A stretch of 64,000 nucleotides of DNA from Brachionus manjavacas (GCA_019054805.1 JAHQIY010000011.1:2547001-2611000), one strand, 5' to 3'; shown: positions 1-11,138, counted from the first letter of the stretch. Notes: generated from the letters alone by a model not told the origin. Numbers and translations: made by a program.

Positions 1-356
1 CGTCAGAATTAAATGTCAAATTAGTAAAATGTTTTCAATACTTAATTTAATTTTTGTTAAATAATTAGTTTTCTAATATTTTTTTCTTAATATTTTTTGA
101 GATGCCTAAAATTTTGTTGATGAGACTATTTGCTTTCAGAATATATATATATTAATAAGGTTATGTCTATTAGAACATGAGATATTTTAGCTCAAAGGTA
201 ACTAACTTTTGTTTTTTTTTCGATCTTTGAGGGGGTGGGGTCAAAAAATAGATTAATATTTTAAAGTCGGTTTGCTGAAATTCAGATAGTGCTGTATTTT
301 TGCTTCGCGCGAACCTTAGTAATGCTCAGTTAAGTTTTTTAAAATGTATCTATACA
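1..356. other. AT-rich spacer, no gene seen
   Basis: No open frame or recognisable repeat could be supported here. A G-run (gggggtgggg) near 231-240 is the only compositional feature. LINE coding similarity starts just downstream. Confidence 0.5.
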
Positions 357-1140
357 AATGCTACTTCGTTGGGAAATAAGTTCAACGAGTTAGAAGTTAT
401 TGTCATGAGTCAAAATTTTTATAACTGATCCTTGGTTCTCACAGTCTTTCTCCCCATGTCTGAGTGGCTATGAAATGTTTAACTGTAAAAGGAATGATAG
501 AGTGAGAGGAGGTGTATGTTTTTATGTTAATAAGCGTCTAGGCTCTTACGAAATTGTTGACAAAAATTTATGTGATATCGATTTGGAGGAAATATGGTGT
601 GCTGTAACTACCCCTGATGAGTTAATTCTTGCTGGTTGTGTCTAAAGACCTCCAAGTTGTTCAAATAATGAGAAGATTTTAAGTAGTATCAGAAGAGCAA
701 AAAAGATAATGTACGAGTCCAAATTTAATGGTTCGTTGCTATGTGGGGATTTTAACTCTCCGAAAATTGATTGACTTTTTAGTTCATTTCTTAATGATAA
801 AAATTGCTTTGAAAATTGTTTAATTGAATGCCTTGAAGACTGTTTTTTCAATCAACATGTAATCCAACCATCTTCCAAACCTCAATTGATAGATCCAGTA
901 GTATACTTGATTTTGTAATAATTGAAAATAAAGATCGTTTTTATAGCGTTGATCATGGCCCACCGCTTTGATCAACAAATAAGGGGCATCATGTTCTCTC
1001 TAGGAATTATTATTTGATAACTGCACAAAAGTATTCAAAACATTTTAGATCATCGGTCTTTAACTACATAAAAGGTGACTATGCTTCAATTTCTAATATT
1101 ATTGAAAAAGTAAATTAGATTAATACATTTGAGGGTTTGG
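357..1140 (+). pseudogene. LINE endonuclease (EEP) domain remnant
   Basis: Conceptual translation gives the motif order of an apurinic-like endonuclease from a non-LTR retrotransposon. An NATSL-like start near 357 is followed by ITDPWF (equivalent of VTETWF) near 421, GGVCFYVNK near 511, LAGCV near 625, GDFNSP near 745 and KGHHVLSRNYY near 983. Stop codons and at least one frameshift (near 415-425) break the frame, so it is not functional. It is the 5' part of the same element whose reverse transcriptase pieces lie at 2041-4935. The family resembles CR1/Jockey-type LINEs. Confidence 0.75.
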
Positions 1141-2040
1141 TAATTGATCAGATGTAACAACAATTTTATATCGTATACCGTCGTTTCGGGTTGAACCGAT
1201 AATGGGGTAATAATGATAATTCTTTTTTTCAAACGCTGTAAATTCTGATTGGATAATAATTTTTGAATGAAATAAAAAAAAATATATAAAAAAACTATCC
1301 CTTTTCAAAATTTGAAAAAAATATTCCATAAAAAAAATTTTTATTTATTTTTTAATCTTCCGCCAATTAACAATCCCATATCAAAAGAACCGAGTTTGTG
1401 AAAAAAAAACTTTTTGTCCATTATCGTTTATTTTAAACAAAAGACCCTATTATATGTAATTTTTGATGACGAGTTCAAATCTGGACTTAGATTTCAGAAA
1501 AAAATAACGGTTTTTGAGAAATTCAATAAAAACATGTTTCTTATACTTTCGAGTTGAACCGATAATTGAATATAAATTGCGATATTGAAAAACTAAATAA
1601 ATTTTGAAAATGACTCGAAAAAACTTTAAATTACCAAGTAGTAGTCCTCCAAAATACTCTGAGGACACCCTCAAAAAGGCCCTTAATCAAATTAAGTTCC
1701 AAGCCAAATGGATCTAATGCGAAACGTGTTCTAACTGGTCTTGCTTTAAATGTCTACCATCAGGCTTCGAACCAAGTTTAGAATTTTATTGTTCTCACAA
1801 ATGTAAATAAATTTCTTTTTGATTTTCTTATAGTATGTTTGCTTGTTTTTTTCTTATTTTTTTCTTTTTTGCATTTTAAACTATTTGATAATTAACCGTT
1901 TTGTATTCTTTTCATTATAAAATTTGAACCGTTTATTTTTTTTAAAAATTTTTTTGAATCAACGAAAAAAAAAAGTTTTTTCATTTATAAAAAAAAAAAT
2001 CTCCTGATAAGCTCTTTCCCTTCTGATTTTATTTAGGCCC
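1141..2040. mobile_element. Insertion splitting the LINE, with zinc-finger-like remnant
   Basis: LINE coding similarity stops near 1160 and resumes near 2070, so this segment looks inserted. The 14-mer GTTGAACCGATAAT occurs near 1190 and again near 1553 in the same orientation. At 1682-1810 (+) a frame with one internal TAA has the cysteine spacing CETCSNW, CFKC, then FYCSHKC, which resembles a PHD-like finger. It may be the end of a DNA transposon protein, but the family was not identified. Confidence 0.35.
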
Positions 2041-3277
2041 AAAGTAAAGAATTATCACATTTACCCCAATTGACTGTAATGAAAATGCTTATGAGCTTTT
2101 TATGATTTCAAATAAGAGTGTAAAGAGTAATAAAAGGCCATTGATGTGTCAAGAAACGAAGTAAATAATAAAGAAAAGGTGCTCTGCTTGGTAGTCTTTC
2201 GAAGAAAGCGGTTGGTGCGAGTCAAAAAAGAAAAAGTATTTGGAAATAAGAAACTGGTGTAATAAAATAATAAAAATGCTATTAAAATTACGAAAAGAAT
2301 TTAGCTAAGTTATCAAAATTGAACCCGAGCTTGTGTATAACTATGCAAATCGGAATACTGTTATTAAGCAATCGGTAAAAGTCCTAATAGATGAAAGTGG
2401 AAAAATTATCTCAGACATGGTCGAAATTGCTAATACTTTAGATGAATATTTTCAATTAGTTTTTTGTCGGGATGATTCATCGCCTCTCTCTACTTTTGAG
2501 ATCAAAACGATGGAACGGTGTGAAAAAAGTTTAGTAGCATGCAAATGAAACATGGCTACAATAGGGAACTCTTGACTGTCTCCACAAAATTATGATTTAG
2601 TATCCTAAACTTGTATTGTATATTGTAAGCAAAGTTTGGAGTCCATAATTAAAGAACTAATAAAAGAGCTTTTGCTTTAAAATAATTTAATATCCACATC
2701 ACAGCACCATTTCTTACCAAAAATGTCATACCTGACCAATTTATTGGAAACCATGGATTTATTTCTAATGGCCTACCGGTTGACATCATTTACACATATT
2801 GCGAAAGCTTTCGATAAAGTCTCTCATAGAAATCTTCTGTATAAATTCAAATTTTTTGGATTTGGTGAAAGACATAAAAATTGCATAAAGGCGTTTTTTT
2901 AAAACGTTAGCAAAGAGTAGAATTACGGGATACCAGCTCAATTTGGATAATTGAGTTTCACAAGGATCAGTGCTAGGACCTCTATTCTTTTTCATTTATT
3001 GTTTAAATAAATGTAAAAGAATAGAGAGTATATAGAAATAAAAACTCAAAAACTCTATAAGATGCATTTATAAGATGCTCAGCAGACATAACAATTAGTA
3101 AACAGTTATGAACAGTTTTTGATCTTGAACTCGATTTATAACCTGCAATCGTATAACGATAAAATGTGTAAATGGTCAAAAGAATGGTCGCCTCTTTTAA
3201 AATATAGAAAAATGCAAAGTTGTTCAAATTGGCAACAAAATTCCAGAGTTTTGATTATAAAATTGGTTCAAAAGCCT

Positions 3278-3636
3278 CATGGATAGACAATGAGATCAAA
3301 CTTTTAAAAAATCATTTTCCTTTCTTTACTTTTTGTACTTTTTCAGAATATTATTTTATTTGGCCCTGTTTCTGTGATTAATGATAATTTTAATAATTTT
3401 ATTAAAACTTAAACGGGGTCCGGGGCGGAGCCCTGGTTTAGGGATTCGGGTATGCTGAAGGTAAGAAAAATATTAGTTAAATATTAATAAAAGGTTTTTT
3501 TATTACCATTAAGAACCAAAAGTACAAAAAGTACAGAAAGTACAAAAAGTAACAGGGCCAAATAAAATAATATTCTGAAAAAGTACAAAAAGTACAGAAA
3601 GGATTTTTATTTTTAAATATTTTCATTGTCTATACC
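3278..3636. mobile_element. 359 bp MULE-like MITE with long inverted repeats
   Basis: Both ends carry inverted repeats. The outer part is GGATAGACAATGA against GGTATAGACAATGA. A second, nearly perfect block of about 50 bp runs from about 3312 to 3367 and is mirrored at about 3550-3605, containing AATATTATTTTATTTGGCCC. The element is flanked by a perfect 10 bp direct repeat TCAAAAGCCT (3268-3277 and 3637-3646). Removing the element and one repeat rejoins the LINE reading frame without a gap. The long inverted repeats and 10 bp target duplication fit Mutator-like elements. No transposase is encoded. Confidence 0.85.
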
Positions 3637-4136
3637 TCAAAAGCCTTGAGTAAGTCAAACGTTGAAAGGGATTCGAGTATTTACATACAAAGTGATTGAA
3701 AATGGGCAACTCAACTCAAAAATGCTACAGCTAAAGCAAATAAAATGTTGGGCTTAATTAAGAAAGCATTTAAGTATCCTTTTAGCGAGACTATAAAATT
3801 ATTGTATTGTTCAATGGTTAAAACCACATCTGGAATATGCAGTCGGTTCTTGGTGTCCTTATACAGAAAAAGATATATATGAACTTGAAAGAGTCCAACG
3901 AAGAGCAACGAAGTTGATTTCATAAAAGCGTAAAATGGATTTTCAACAAAGTTTGCTTAGGTTAGATTTAGCTAACGTGAGAACAAGTAGATAAAGAGAT
4001 GATGTAATCCAGATGTTCAAATTGGTAAACAGTTATGAACAAATTGAATTTAATGAAGGAATCAACTACAGTCTTAAAACCAAAACACAAAACCTGGTAG
4101 CAGAAGATACGAGTCGAGGAGAAAAACATTGTTAAA

Positions 4137-4690
4137 TTTTTTTTTTAATTTTTACTTTATTTATTTTTAATATAAAGAAATTGCATATTTAGCAAATTAA
4201 AAATTAAAATTAAATGTTGAGTTGAGTCAGAGATATGTCAGAGCAGGACTGAGTCAGAATAAAAAGAAGGTTTCGAGTCATCCAGTACCCAACTCTATTG
4301 TGAAATTGATACCTAAAAATTTCTTCTTTTTTTCCCGGAATAACAAATTTTTGAACAAGTCTTACCTCTAGCTGTTTCAATATATTCCTTTACTTTTATA
4401 ACTTAGACTTATTTTTTATTTTTATTTTTTTCTTATTTTATTTTTAACATTATTGATCAAAAAAAATAGAAACCGGTTTTGATCTGTTGAAACCTAGTAT
4501 CTTTCTACTTATTTTCCAGACCTTTTAAGATCTATCGGCTCGTGGTCATGGCATAAAATAATAAAGAAAAAAAATAAATAATAACTTTGTGGATAACAGC
4601 TGTCCATTTCTATTCCAGACAAATAATAAAAAAATAACAAATAGGGAAAAGAAAAGAGAACAAATTCTAATTTTAAATGTAAGGGAAGGG
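4137..4690 (+). mobile_element. Second insertion: Jockey-like LINE 3' fragment
   Basis: The segment 4200-4400 closely matches + strand sequence at 41920-42110 and the reverse complement of 53200-53330: GAGATATGTCAG, GACTGAGTCA and the shared 3' untranslated stretch with CAATTTCTTC and TCTTACCTCTAGCT. It separates two adjacent coding pieces of the host LINE. It is a 5'-truncated copy of the LINE family seen most fully at 52970-55560 (-). Confidence 0.65.
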
Positions 4691-4886
4691 AAATAAACAA
4701 AAGAGGTCGCTATCGCTACAATTTCTTAACTAACAGAGTTGTCGAGACATGGAACATGTTGTCATCAAATGCGGTAAATGCGATGTCAGTCAATAGTTTC
4801 AAAGCATTTATAGACAGGGAAGTTTTTGGAATGGCTCAAGGCAATGTCTGCAATGGCCTTGTAGGACTAGGCGCAATTACGCGCTA

Positions 4887-4935
4887 GTATAGGCAAATGC
4901 TTATACCGCAGTTTTTACTACTACTACTACTACTA
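4887..4935 (+). other. LINE 3' terminal hairpin and (TAC)n tail
   Basis: GTATAGGCAAATGCTTATAC folds into an 8 bp stem (one G-U pair) with an AAAT loop at 4887-4906. It is followed 10 bases on by a (TAC)n tail. The same layout, with a different stem sequence, is found at 52336-52379. Confidence 0.6.
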
Positions 4936-5347
4936 AATCCAAATCCGAATGACTAATGCTTTGCACAGTGTTAATACTAACGACTTGCTAAATACATAAG
5001 ATCATAGTATTGCTCTGTGAAACTATATACATTTAAGTAAACTGGAGCCGATGTTGTAATTATTGAGAGAACTACAACATTAAACAAAAATCATTATTAT
5101 TTACTTGTTCATTGATTTAAATTTTTTTTCACTAATAATTAAACTAATTTTGACCAGATTTATTTTTTTAATATTCTATTCAAATCTTTCTTACAAAACT
5201 ATTATTTGTCATAAATTAATTGTTTTGTTTAAAAATATTTATTTTTTTATTGTGCGCGAGATTTAATTTATATAAAAAAAATAAAATAAAAAAAGAACAA
5301 ACCAAGCATAAATAGACAATTAATTTAAGAGATTAAAATAAAAAAAA
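4936..5347. other. AT-rich spacer
   Basis: No gene or repeat family was recognised between the LINE tail and the 3' end of the ankyrin gene. The part nearest the gene would hold its 3' untranslated region. Confidence 0.5.
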
Positions 5348-5971
5348 TTATTTTTTCTTTTTTTTACCGCCAGATTTCTTTTTTCCCTTGGCAGACTTTT
5401 TTCCTTTTTTCTTTTTCTTCGCTTTCTTATAGACCTCACCTCCAGTTTTATCGTCGCCATCCGACTCCAAATCACTCAAAATCATTGATTGATACCTCAT
5501 AATCATATTATAAATTCTGTCTTCCCGACTCTTGGGCTCGTCTAGTTGGTCCAATTTGGATGGATTTTCTGCACTTTTGATCCCGTTCAATTGTTTAATG
5601 TACTCTGGCTCAATAAACTTGTCTTCAAAATCACACACTCCCTTCATTGTATATTCCTTAGCAGAACTCTTGGTGATATGGGTCAACTGAGTGGAATCGA
5701 TTTTGTTAACACACAAAAGTTTAGACAATTTTTCATGGTTTCCTTGGATGGCGAAGTGCAAAGCATTGCGACCGCTCGAATCTGTCAAATTTAAATTGGC
5801 GCCTGCTTCAAGCAACAATCTTATTATGTCATGTTCGCCACTTAGACTCGCTTTCATAAGCCCTGTCTCACCCCTGCAATTTCGCACATTTACATCGAAG
5901 CCTTTGCGAATGTATTTTGAAACTATGTTGGTCGAGCCGTCCTCACAAGCTTTGAGAAATAAGTTTTCCAT
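5348..5971 (-). CDS. Ankyrin-repeat protein with poly-lysine tail
   Basis: A single-exon frame of 207 residues. Three ankyrin repeats fill residues about 3-95. The second is the clearest (GETGLMKASLSGEHDIIRLL, then LEAGANLNL), and the third is SGRNALHFAIQGNHEKLSKL. Residues about 96-180 are a charged linker without a recognised domain. The last 25 or so residues are almost all Lys with Gly and Ser (KKKKKKGKKSAKGKKK), which could act in nuclear/nucleolar targeting or RNA or tubulin binding. The gene is divergent from the BAG1-like gene 150 bp away, and an RFX-type X-box lies 55 bp upstream of the start codon, suggesting use in ciliated cells. No precise orthologue was recognised. Confidence 0.85.
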   Translation of the reverse strand: MENLFLKACEDGSTNIVSKYIRKGFDVNVRNCRGETGLMKASLSGEHDIIRLLLEAGANLNLTDSSGRNALHFAIQGNHEKLSKLLCVNKIDSTQLTHITKSSAKEYTMKGVCDFEDKFIEPEYIKQLNGIKSAENPSKLDQLDEPKSREDRIYNMIMRYQSMILSDLESDGDDKTGGEVYKKAKKKKKGKKSAKGKKKSGGKKKKK

Positions 5972-6025
5972 TTGTATGATTACTCGCCGAATTTGCTATA
6001 AACTTAGCACAACACTAATATTCTG

Positions 6026-6039
6026 GTTACCATGGCAAC
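6026..6039. promoter_or_regulatory. RFX X-box in a bidirectional promoter
   Basis: GTTACCATGGCAAC matches the RFX consensus GTNRCC-N(0-3)-RGYAAC, with both half sites intact and a 2 bp spacer. It sits inside the 16 bp palindrome GGTTACCATGGCAACC (6025-6040). It is 55 bp from the ankyrin start and 83 bp from the BAG1-like start, within the range typical of ciliary X-boxes. Function is inferred from the motif and its position. Confidence 0.7.
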
Positions 6040-6121
6040 CAAATATAGCAGAGTAAATAATAAACGCTAGTTTCATTTAAATCAATTTTAGCAAAGTGAA
6101 TATAGAACAAGGAGAAAAAAA

Positions 6122-6772
6122 ATGGCTAAAAGGTTGTACACTCTTAAACTGGAAATATCACATGGTTCGGATCGTCATGAGATTTCGATGTATAGCGAAA
6201 ATCAACCGACAGTTGGTCAACTAATGAAAGAATTGGAGAGAAAAACCCGGGTTCCCTACTCGAAAATTCAGCTTTTGTTCAAAGGACAAAAATTACATCT
6301 TCACTGCGAGCAGCCGTTGGCAAAGTTTGCTATTTTTACCGGCAATAAACTTCAAATGATCGGAGAGAGAGTAAGTTTGAGGAAAAAGAAGAAGATTTTT
6401 TTTAAATTTTTTATTTATCATTTTAAGTTAAGTCCGAGTCAAGATGCTGTTTTTAGACGAATTTTAGGAATCGGAAAAGATGTAGACTTGGTGGTGAAAA
6501 GTCTGAATGAATCAACGAGTGAATTTAGCATGATGGAGAGCGGCGGTATTGATAGAGTAATGGCCAAAGAATATTTGCCTCAGGTGCTTAAGAGAATTCG
6601 CGGAATGAAGCATGATTTGCAGACTTTTTTCAATGTTTTAGTTGAAGTCGAAGACGAAAAGTACGAGCTGCCAGACGATGTTTATAAACATCTTGCACAT
6701 GTTAAACAATACATTACAGACAATATGCAAAAATGTGACAGCTTAGATGAAAAAATTTCCAAGCTTATCTAA
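6122..6772 (+). CDS. BAG1: BAG1-like Hsp70 nucleotide-exchange co-chaperone
   Basis: An N-terminal ubiquitin-like domain (residues about 5-83, VGQLMKELERKTRVPYSKIQ, then LLFKGQKL) is followed by a C-terminal BAG domain, a three-helix bundle ending LAHVKQYITDNMQKCDSLDE. BAG domains bind the Hsp70/Hsc70 ATPase domain and promote ADP release. The domain order and a length of about 197 residues after splicing fit BAG1. A 57 bp intron at 6371-6427 (GTAAGT...AAG) falls at the domain junction in phase 0: exons 6122-6370 and 6428-6772. Removing it joins MIGER to LSPSQDA, as in other BAG1 proteins. The intron has no stop and a length divisible by three, so retention would add a basic 19-residue insert. 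Confidence 0.9.
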   Translation: MAKRLYTLKLEISHGSDRHEISMYSENQPTVGQLMKELERKTRVPYSKIQLLFKGQKLHLHCEQPLAKFAIFTGNKLQMIGERVSLRKKKKIFFKFFIYHFKLSPSQDAVFRRILGIGKDVDLVVKSLNESTSEFSMMESGGIDRVMAKEYLPQVLKRIRGMKHDLQTFFNVLVEVEDEKYELPDDVYKHLAHVKQYITDNMQKCDSLDEKISKLI

Positions 6773-7651
6773 AATTTGATTTAATTAATTTAAATAAAAA
6801 AAATGAAAATAAAGAAAATACAATTAAAAATAATCTAATCAAGATAAGTAGACTGCCGCCATCTGTATTCCTATCTTTAGGCTTTATTATGTAATTAGAG
6901 TAATTAAAATAAGAATACGGAGTAGACTTGATCTAATTTTGTTTCATTAAGTGAGATTACATCAAAGATGTTAATCGAAGCAATTTCTAAAACCTCATCT
7001 TTTTTTTAGGGAAAGCGAATTTACATTTAAATGTCGAGTATTTAAAATATTTGAATTTAAATTTAAGCTTTCAACTCATTTAAATAATTAAGTGTTATTT
7101 TATTTATTTCTTTTCAAAAATTAAAAAATAATAAAAAATGAATATAAAAGAGAGCACAAAATGAATAATTTTTATTGAATTTAAAAAAAAATATTAAGAT
7201 TTCAAATTAAATATTTTATTCAATTTTTTAGAAAAAAACTTAAACTTTGTCTTATTTATTACATTTTATTTTTTTAACTTTTTTGTACATCGCCTTAAAG
7301 GCGCTCACTGAAATAAATAAATATTTAAATGACATAATTATAATTTAAATTAAGACCCTATTAAATGTCCGTATTTCAGAAAGAAAGTATTACAGATAGT
7401 TTTATTGCTCATTTTTTAATAAAATTATAATTAACATAAATAAGGTTATAGATTAAAGATACGTCGTCCTTGAATGGATTTCAAGGATTAGTTGTGATTT
7501 TACTGATCTGTAAAATCTTTTCTTTAAAAAAGCTTCCAGTTTATCTTTTATCTTTAATATCTTTAATTAAGATTGAAAATATGAAATTGAATAAAAAAGT
7601 AAAAATTTAAAATATTTTAAATCAATTAAATAAGAAAAAATTATAAAATAA
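6773..7651. other. AT-rich intergenic region
   Basis: Contains the BAG1 3' region (AATAAA-like strings near 6793) and otherwise A/T-rich sequence. No coding or repeat signal was supported. Confidence 0.5.
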
Positions 7652-7939
7652 ATGACGGAAGAGACTGGATCGTTAACTGTAAAAGAAGGTGATCTTTGTG
7701 ATACTGAATCAGAGAGTGAATCGGACCAAGAGTTGGTAGAAACATTAGGCCGAAAATTCCAAGAATTAAAATTTGATTCTGTAAAAGAAAAAGCAGATTT
7801 CTTCAAATATGCGGCGTTAGCTAACCAAGTTGTGACTGAGGAAACAAAATTGGCTGTAAAAAAGTCTTTGTGTAAATTTTCAGACCCGACCCCTTGTCCA
7901 TCAGAGTCAATAAAGAATGCCAAGGATGTGAAACTTTAA
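7652..7939 (+). CDS. Small acidic hypothetical protein
   Basis: A 95-residue frame starting at an ATG with an A-rich leader. The N-terminus is acidic (TESESESDQELVE), the middle may be helical (QELKFDSVKEKADFFKYAAL), and the C-terminus has two cysteines near a Pro-rich stretch. No signal peptide, membrane segment or known domain is seen. Its codon content is richer in G/C than the flanks, which favours real coding. A LINE begins about 150 bp downstream, so the gene could be cut short. An antisense frame across the same bases is taken to be a shadow. Confidence 0.45.
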   Translation: MTEETGSLTVKEGDLCDTESESESDQELVETLGRKFQELKFDSVKEKADFFKYAALANQVVTEETKLAVKKSLCKFSDPTPCPSESIKNAKDVKL

Positions 7940-8088
7940 ATTATTAAAAAAACATAAATGACTTAAACATAAATAATTTTTAATTTTATTTTATAATATT
8001 GATTATTTACATACTGATAACCAAAAAATAAATTTGATCATTAAAATTTTTTGATTTCGTTAAAATTTTTTTTTTGATCACAAATTTG

Positions 8089-11068
8089 GTGATCAACTGA
8101 CACAACCAAGACCAAAACTGTCAACGGTTATACGGTTAACCCTTTCGTCCCCTACCGAGTCGCAAAGTCGGCAAGAGCCGGCGAATACACCACCGACAGC
8201 CAATAATTCCCAACACTCGCCCTGCCCAAATAAATCAATGCAAAATCAGTCAAAAATAAAAATTTGTAACACAAATGCCACTTCTTTAAACAGAGAAAAG
8301 CACACAGAGTTGGAAAGTTTAGCCATTAGCCGTGACTTAGATGTACTATGTGTAACAGAGACATGGTTCAAACCTGAATCTGTACGAAACATCCATAACT
8401 ATGAGCTTTTCAGTCTAGACAGAAATGGAACTGGAGGTGGCGTGGCGATTTATGTAGTAAACAAGTTTAAGTGCTTTGAAACCATTGACCCTATACTAAA
8501 CTGCGTAGAAGTGGAACAAAAATGGTGTATAACTAACACAAAAGAATCAAAACTTTTAGTCGGGTGTATTTACAGGCCTACTGACTCTTCTTTAGACAAA
8601 TCCAGGCGAATTATTGAGTCAATTAAAGCAGCAGTCCGTCTTAAAAATCAAGCTAAGTGCTCGGACATATTAATCCTTGGCGATTTTAACTTTCCAGACA
8701 TTCAATGGACTAAAGAGGGCCCAGTAATTTTGTCTGGTCCAGGTTCGATTGACCATGAATTTATCGACTTGCTGAACGACAACTTTTTGCAGCAAATCAT
8801 CGACTTCCCGACTTTAAAGTTTAACGAACAGACAGGGCCTGTAAACACACTTGATTTAGTCATCACGAATGACATTGAACGCATCGACTTTATAGATAGA
8901 GGTCCGCCTTTGGGACACACTCCAGCTGGCCGAGGTCATTTCCTTATTCATTTTGACTTTATTCTTAAAGATCCCTGTAAAACAGAGTTCTTAAGAGATA
9001 TTTATATTTATAAAAAGGAACGTTATAAAGAAATGAGAGACTTTCTAGCCAACAAAGACTGGAACAACATGTTCAAGAGTAAAGGGGCCGATGAGTGTTA
9101 CGAACTATTTATCAATGTCTATAAAGAAGCATGTGATTTATTCATAACCAAATCCAAATCTACTAACTTTAGAAAAACTCAGCCATGGATAGACCGAGAT
9201 GCTGCTAAAGCAATAAGACAAAAACATTCATTTTTCTACTCGAATAAATTTAGACGCGATGCTAATTCGAAAAAACAGTTTAATTAGCTTTGTAAAGAGG
9301 TAAAAAAGCAAATTAAAAGATCAATGAGAGACTACGAGCGAGAACTGGTCCTAAAAGCTAAACATGTCCCAAAATTGCTATACTCATATGTAAAAAAGAA
9401 ACAAAATGCTAAACCTCAACTCAGAGCCCTAAAAAACTGTGCAGGACAGCTAATAACTGACGGTAAAACCATGGCTGAAATGCTCAACGATCAGTTAAAA
9501 TCGGTTTTCGTGACCGAAACTAATACAATAATGCCAACTTTTGAAGATAAATCTGCTAATATTTGCGATGAATCTATTTGGCACTCAGCGTCTTCCGCAA
9601 ATAAAATTCTAGCCTTACTCCTGAAACTCGATGGCTCTAAAGCCACGGGTGGCGGTGGAGTACACCCACTGGTCCTAAAAAGTGCAGCCGAAGGATTTGT
9701 CATGCCACTTAAGATTATATTTGACAAAAGTTATCAAACTGGTATTGTTCCGAAACTTTGGAGATTAGCAAACGTCTCACCAATATTTAAAAACGGCTCA
9801 AAGCAAGATCCAGCAAACTATAGACCAGTTTCACTGACGTCGATCACTTGAAAATTTTTGAAATAATTTTGAGAGACATCTTAGTCGATTACTTAACGTC
9901 AAACAAGCTCTTATGTGACGAACAATCAGGATTCGTCCCTAAAAAATCCTTCCTTACCAATCTACTAGAGACACTAGACATAATTACCAGTGGTGTTCCG
10001 CAAGGCTCTGTCTTAGGCCCGATTCTTTTCATCATTTTCATTAATGACTTACCATGCGTTGTCCGAAATCTCTTCAAAATGTACGCAAACGACTCAAAAA
10101 TTATAGCTGAATTGCTGACCAACGAAAACCGTTTAATCCTTCAACAAGATTGATAATGTAACAAAATGGTGTAAAACTTGGTATATGGAACTTAACTGTA
10201 AAAAATGCAAGCTTATTCACTTTGGTAATTCTCAAGTGGTCTAAAAGGTTGAACAAACATTCAACATAGATTCTAAGGGCAAAATTACTGCTTTAGAACT
10301 GAGCGAGTCGGAACGAGATCTTGGAATTCAAGTTCAGCCTGATCTTAAATGGAAAGAGCACACTCAAATCTGTGTCAATAAGGCATCTCGGGTTCTCGGA
10401 ATGCTCAAAAACACCTTTGAAAGCCGAGATTGCGAGCTTTGGTCTAATTTATTCATAACTTTCGTAAGGCCCCACTTAGAGTTTGCAGTGTCAGCCTGGT
10501 CCCCTTCCAACTTGGCCGAGATCATGCTACTCGAAAAAGTTCAACAAAGAGCCACGAGAATCCCCGTCAAGCACTTCAACTTAAACTACGACGAAAGATT
10601 GAAGAACATGAAACTAACAACTCTCGAGCTAAGAAGAAAACGAGGTGATCTCATTCAATTCTACAAATTTGTTAACCAAGTCGATGGTTAACTTACTAAA
10701 TAAACCTTTGATAACTTACTAAATAAACCTTTGCCTACAGATAGCTTACTACTACAAGGGCCTTCATTGTCTACAAGAGGCAACAGTAAGAGAGTGAGAT
10801 CCCAAAGCTTCAACGCGAGAGAGAGAAACGATTTTTGTTCATCAGTCAGTGCTAGACTTAACTTTTTCACAAACAGAACAACAGTCCAAGTGGTGTAGAT
10901 TCAGAAGCGGAGGAAGAAAGGATCTTATGCTACTCGAGGAGCATTGAGAACAGTGAAAAAAAGTCAAGCAAAGGATGAACAAGTGCATATCGGACTATGA
11001 GATTAGTTTAGCTACCAGTTATCTACAAGTTTTAGATAACGATAGTCAAGTCAAGTCTGACTTGACTT
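8089..11068 (+). pseudogene. Near-complete LINE with endonuclease and internally deleted RT
   Basis: Frame 1 (8238-9287) is a full EEP endonuclease: TNATSLN, CVTETWF, GGGVAIYVVNK, LVGCIYRPT, LILGDFNFPDIQW, TLDLVITND and a GHTPAGRGH segment in place of the usual SDH. The frame is open upstream of that ATG to about 8089. A TAG at 9285 precedes the RT part (9324-9851, with FKNGSKQDPANYRPVSL). A frameshift near 9848 leads to GFVPKKSFLTNLLETLD, joined directly to ITSGVPQGSVLGP, so the block that normally holds the first catalytic Asp is missing. The YADD box reads YAND. The C-terminal part (10401-10691) is intact in frame but ends early at a 22 bp tandem duplication (10687-10732). A self-complementary AGTCAAGTCA/TGACTTGACT lies near 11046-11068. 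The copy cannot move by itself. Confidence 0.9.
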
Positions 11069-11138
11069 GACTTAAGACTTGTGACTTTAAAAACAACTCT
11101 GGTTTAAATTAAAAAATCTACATTAAATAAAAATTTAT

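Larger units (their letters stand above)
2041..4935 (+). pseudogene. LINE reverse transcriptase and 3' end, nested insertions
   Basis: Decayed reverse transcriptase frames continue the LINE that begins at 357. Visible pieces are a pre-RT linker (2333-2548), an AFDKVSHRNLL-like block near 2800, a QGSVLGPLFF-like block near 2960, and the C-terminal thumb region from 3240 (FDYKIGSKA, LSKSNVERD, then [17 protein letters not shown]). The last coding piece is NFLTNRVVETWNMLSS near 4720. The copy is split by an inverted-repeat element (3278-3636) and by a second insertion (about 4137-4690). It ends in a hairpin and a (TAC)n tail at 4916-4935. Confidence 0.8.

Noticed and set aside
7567-7923. Minus-strand open frame over the small hypothetical gene
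   Set aside because: Its C-terminal part is pure A/T-rich sequence; the plus-strand frame looks more protein-like.
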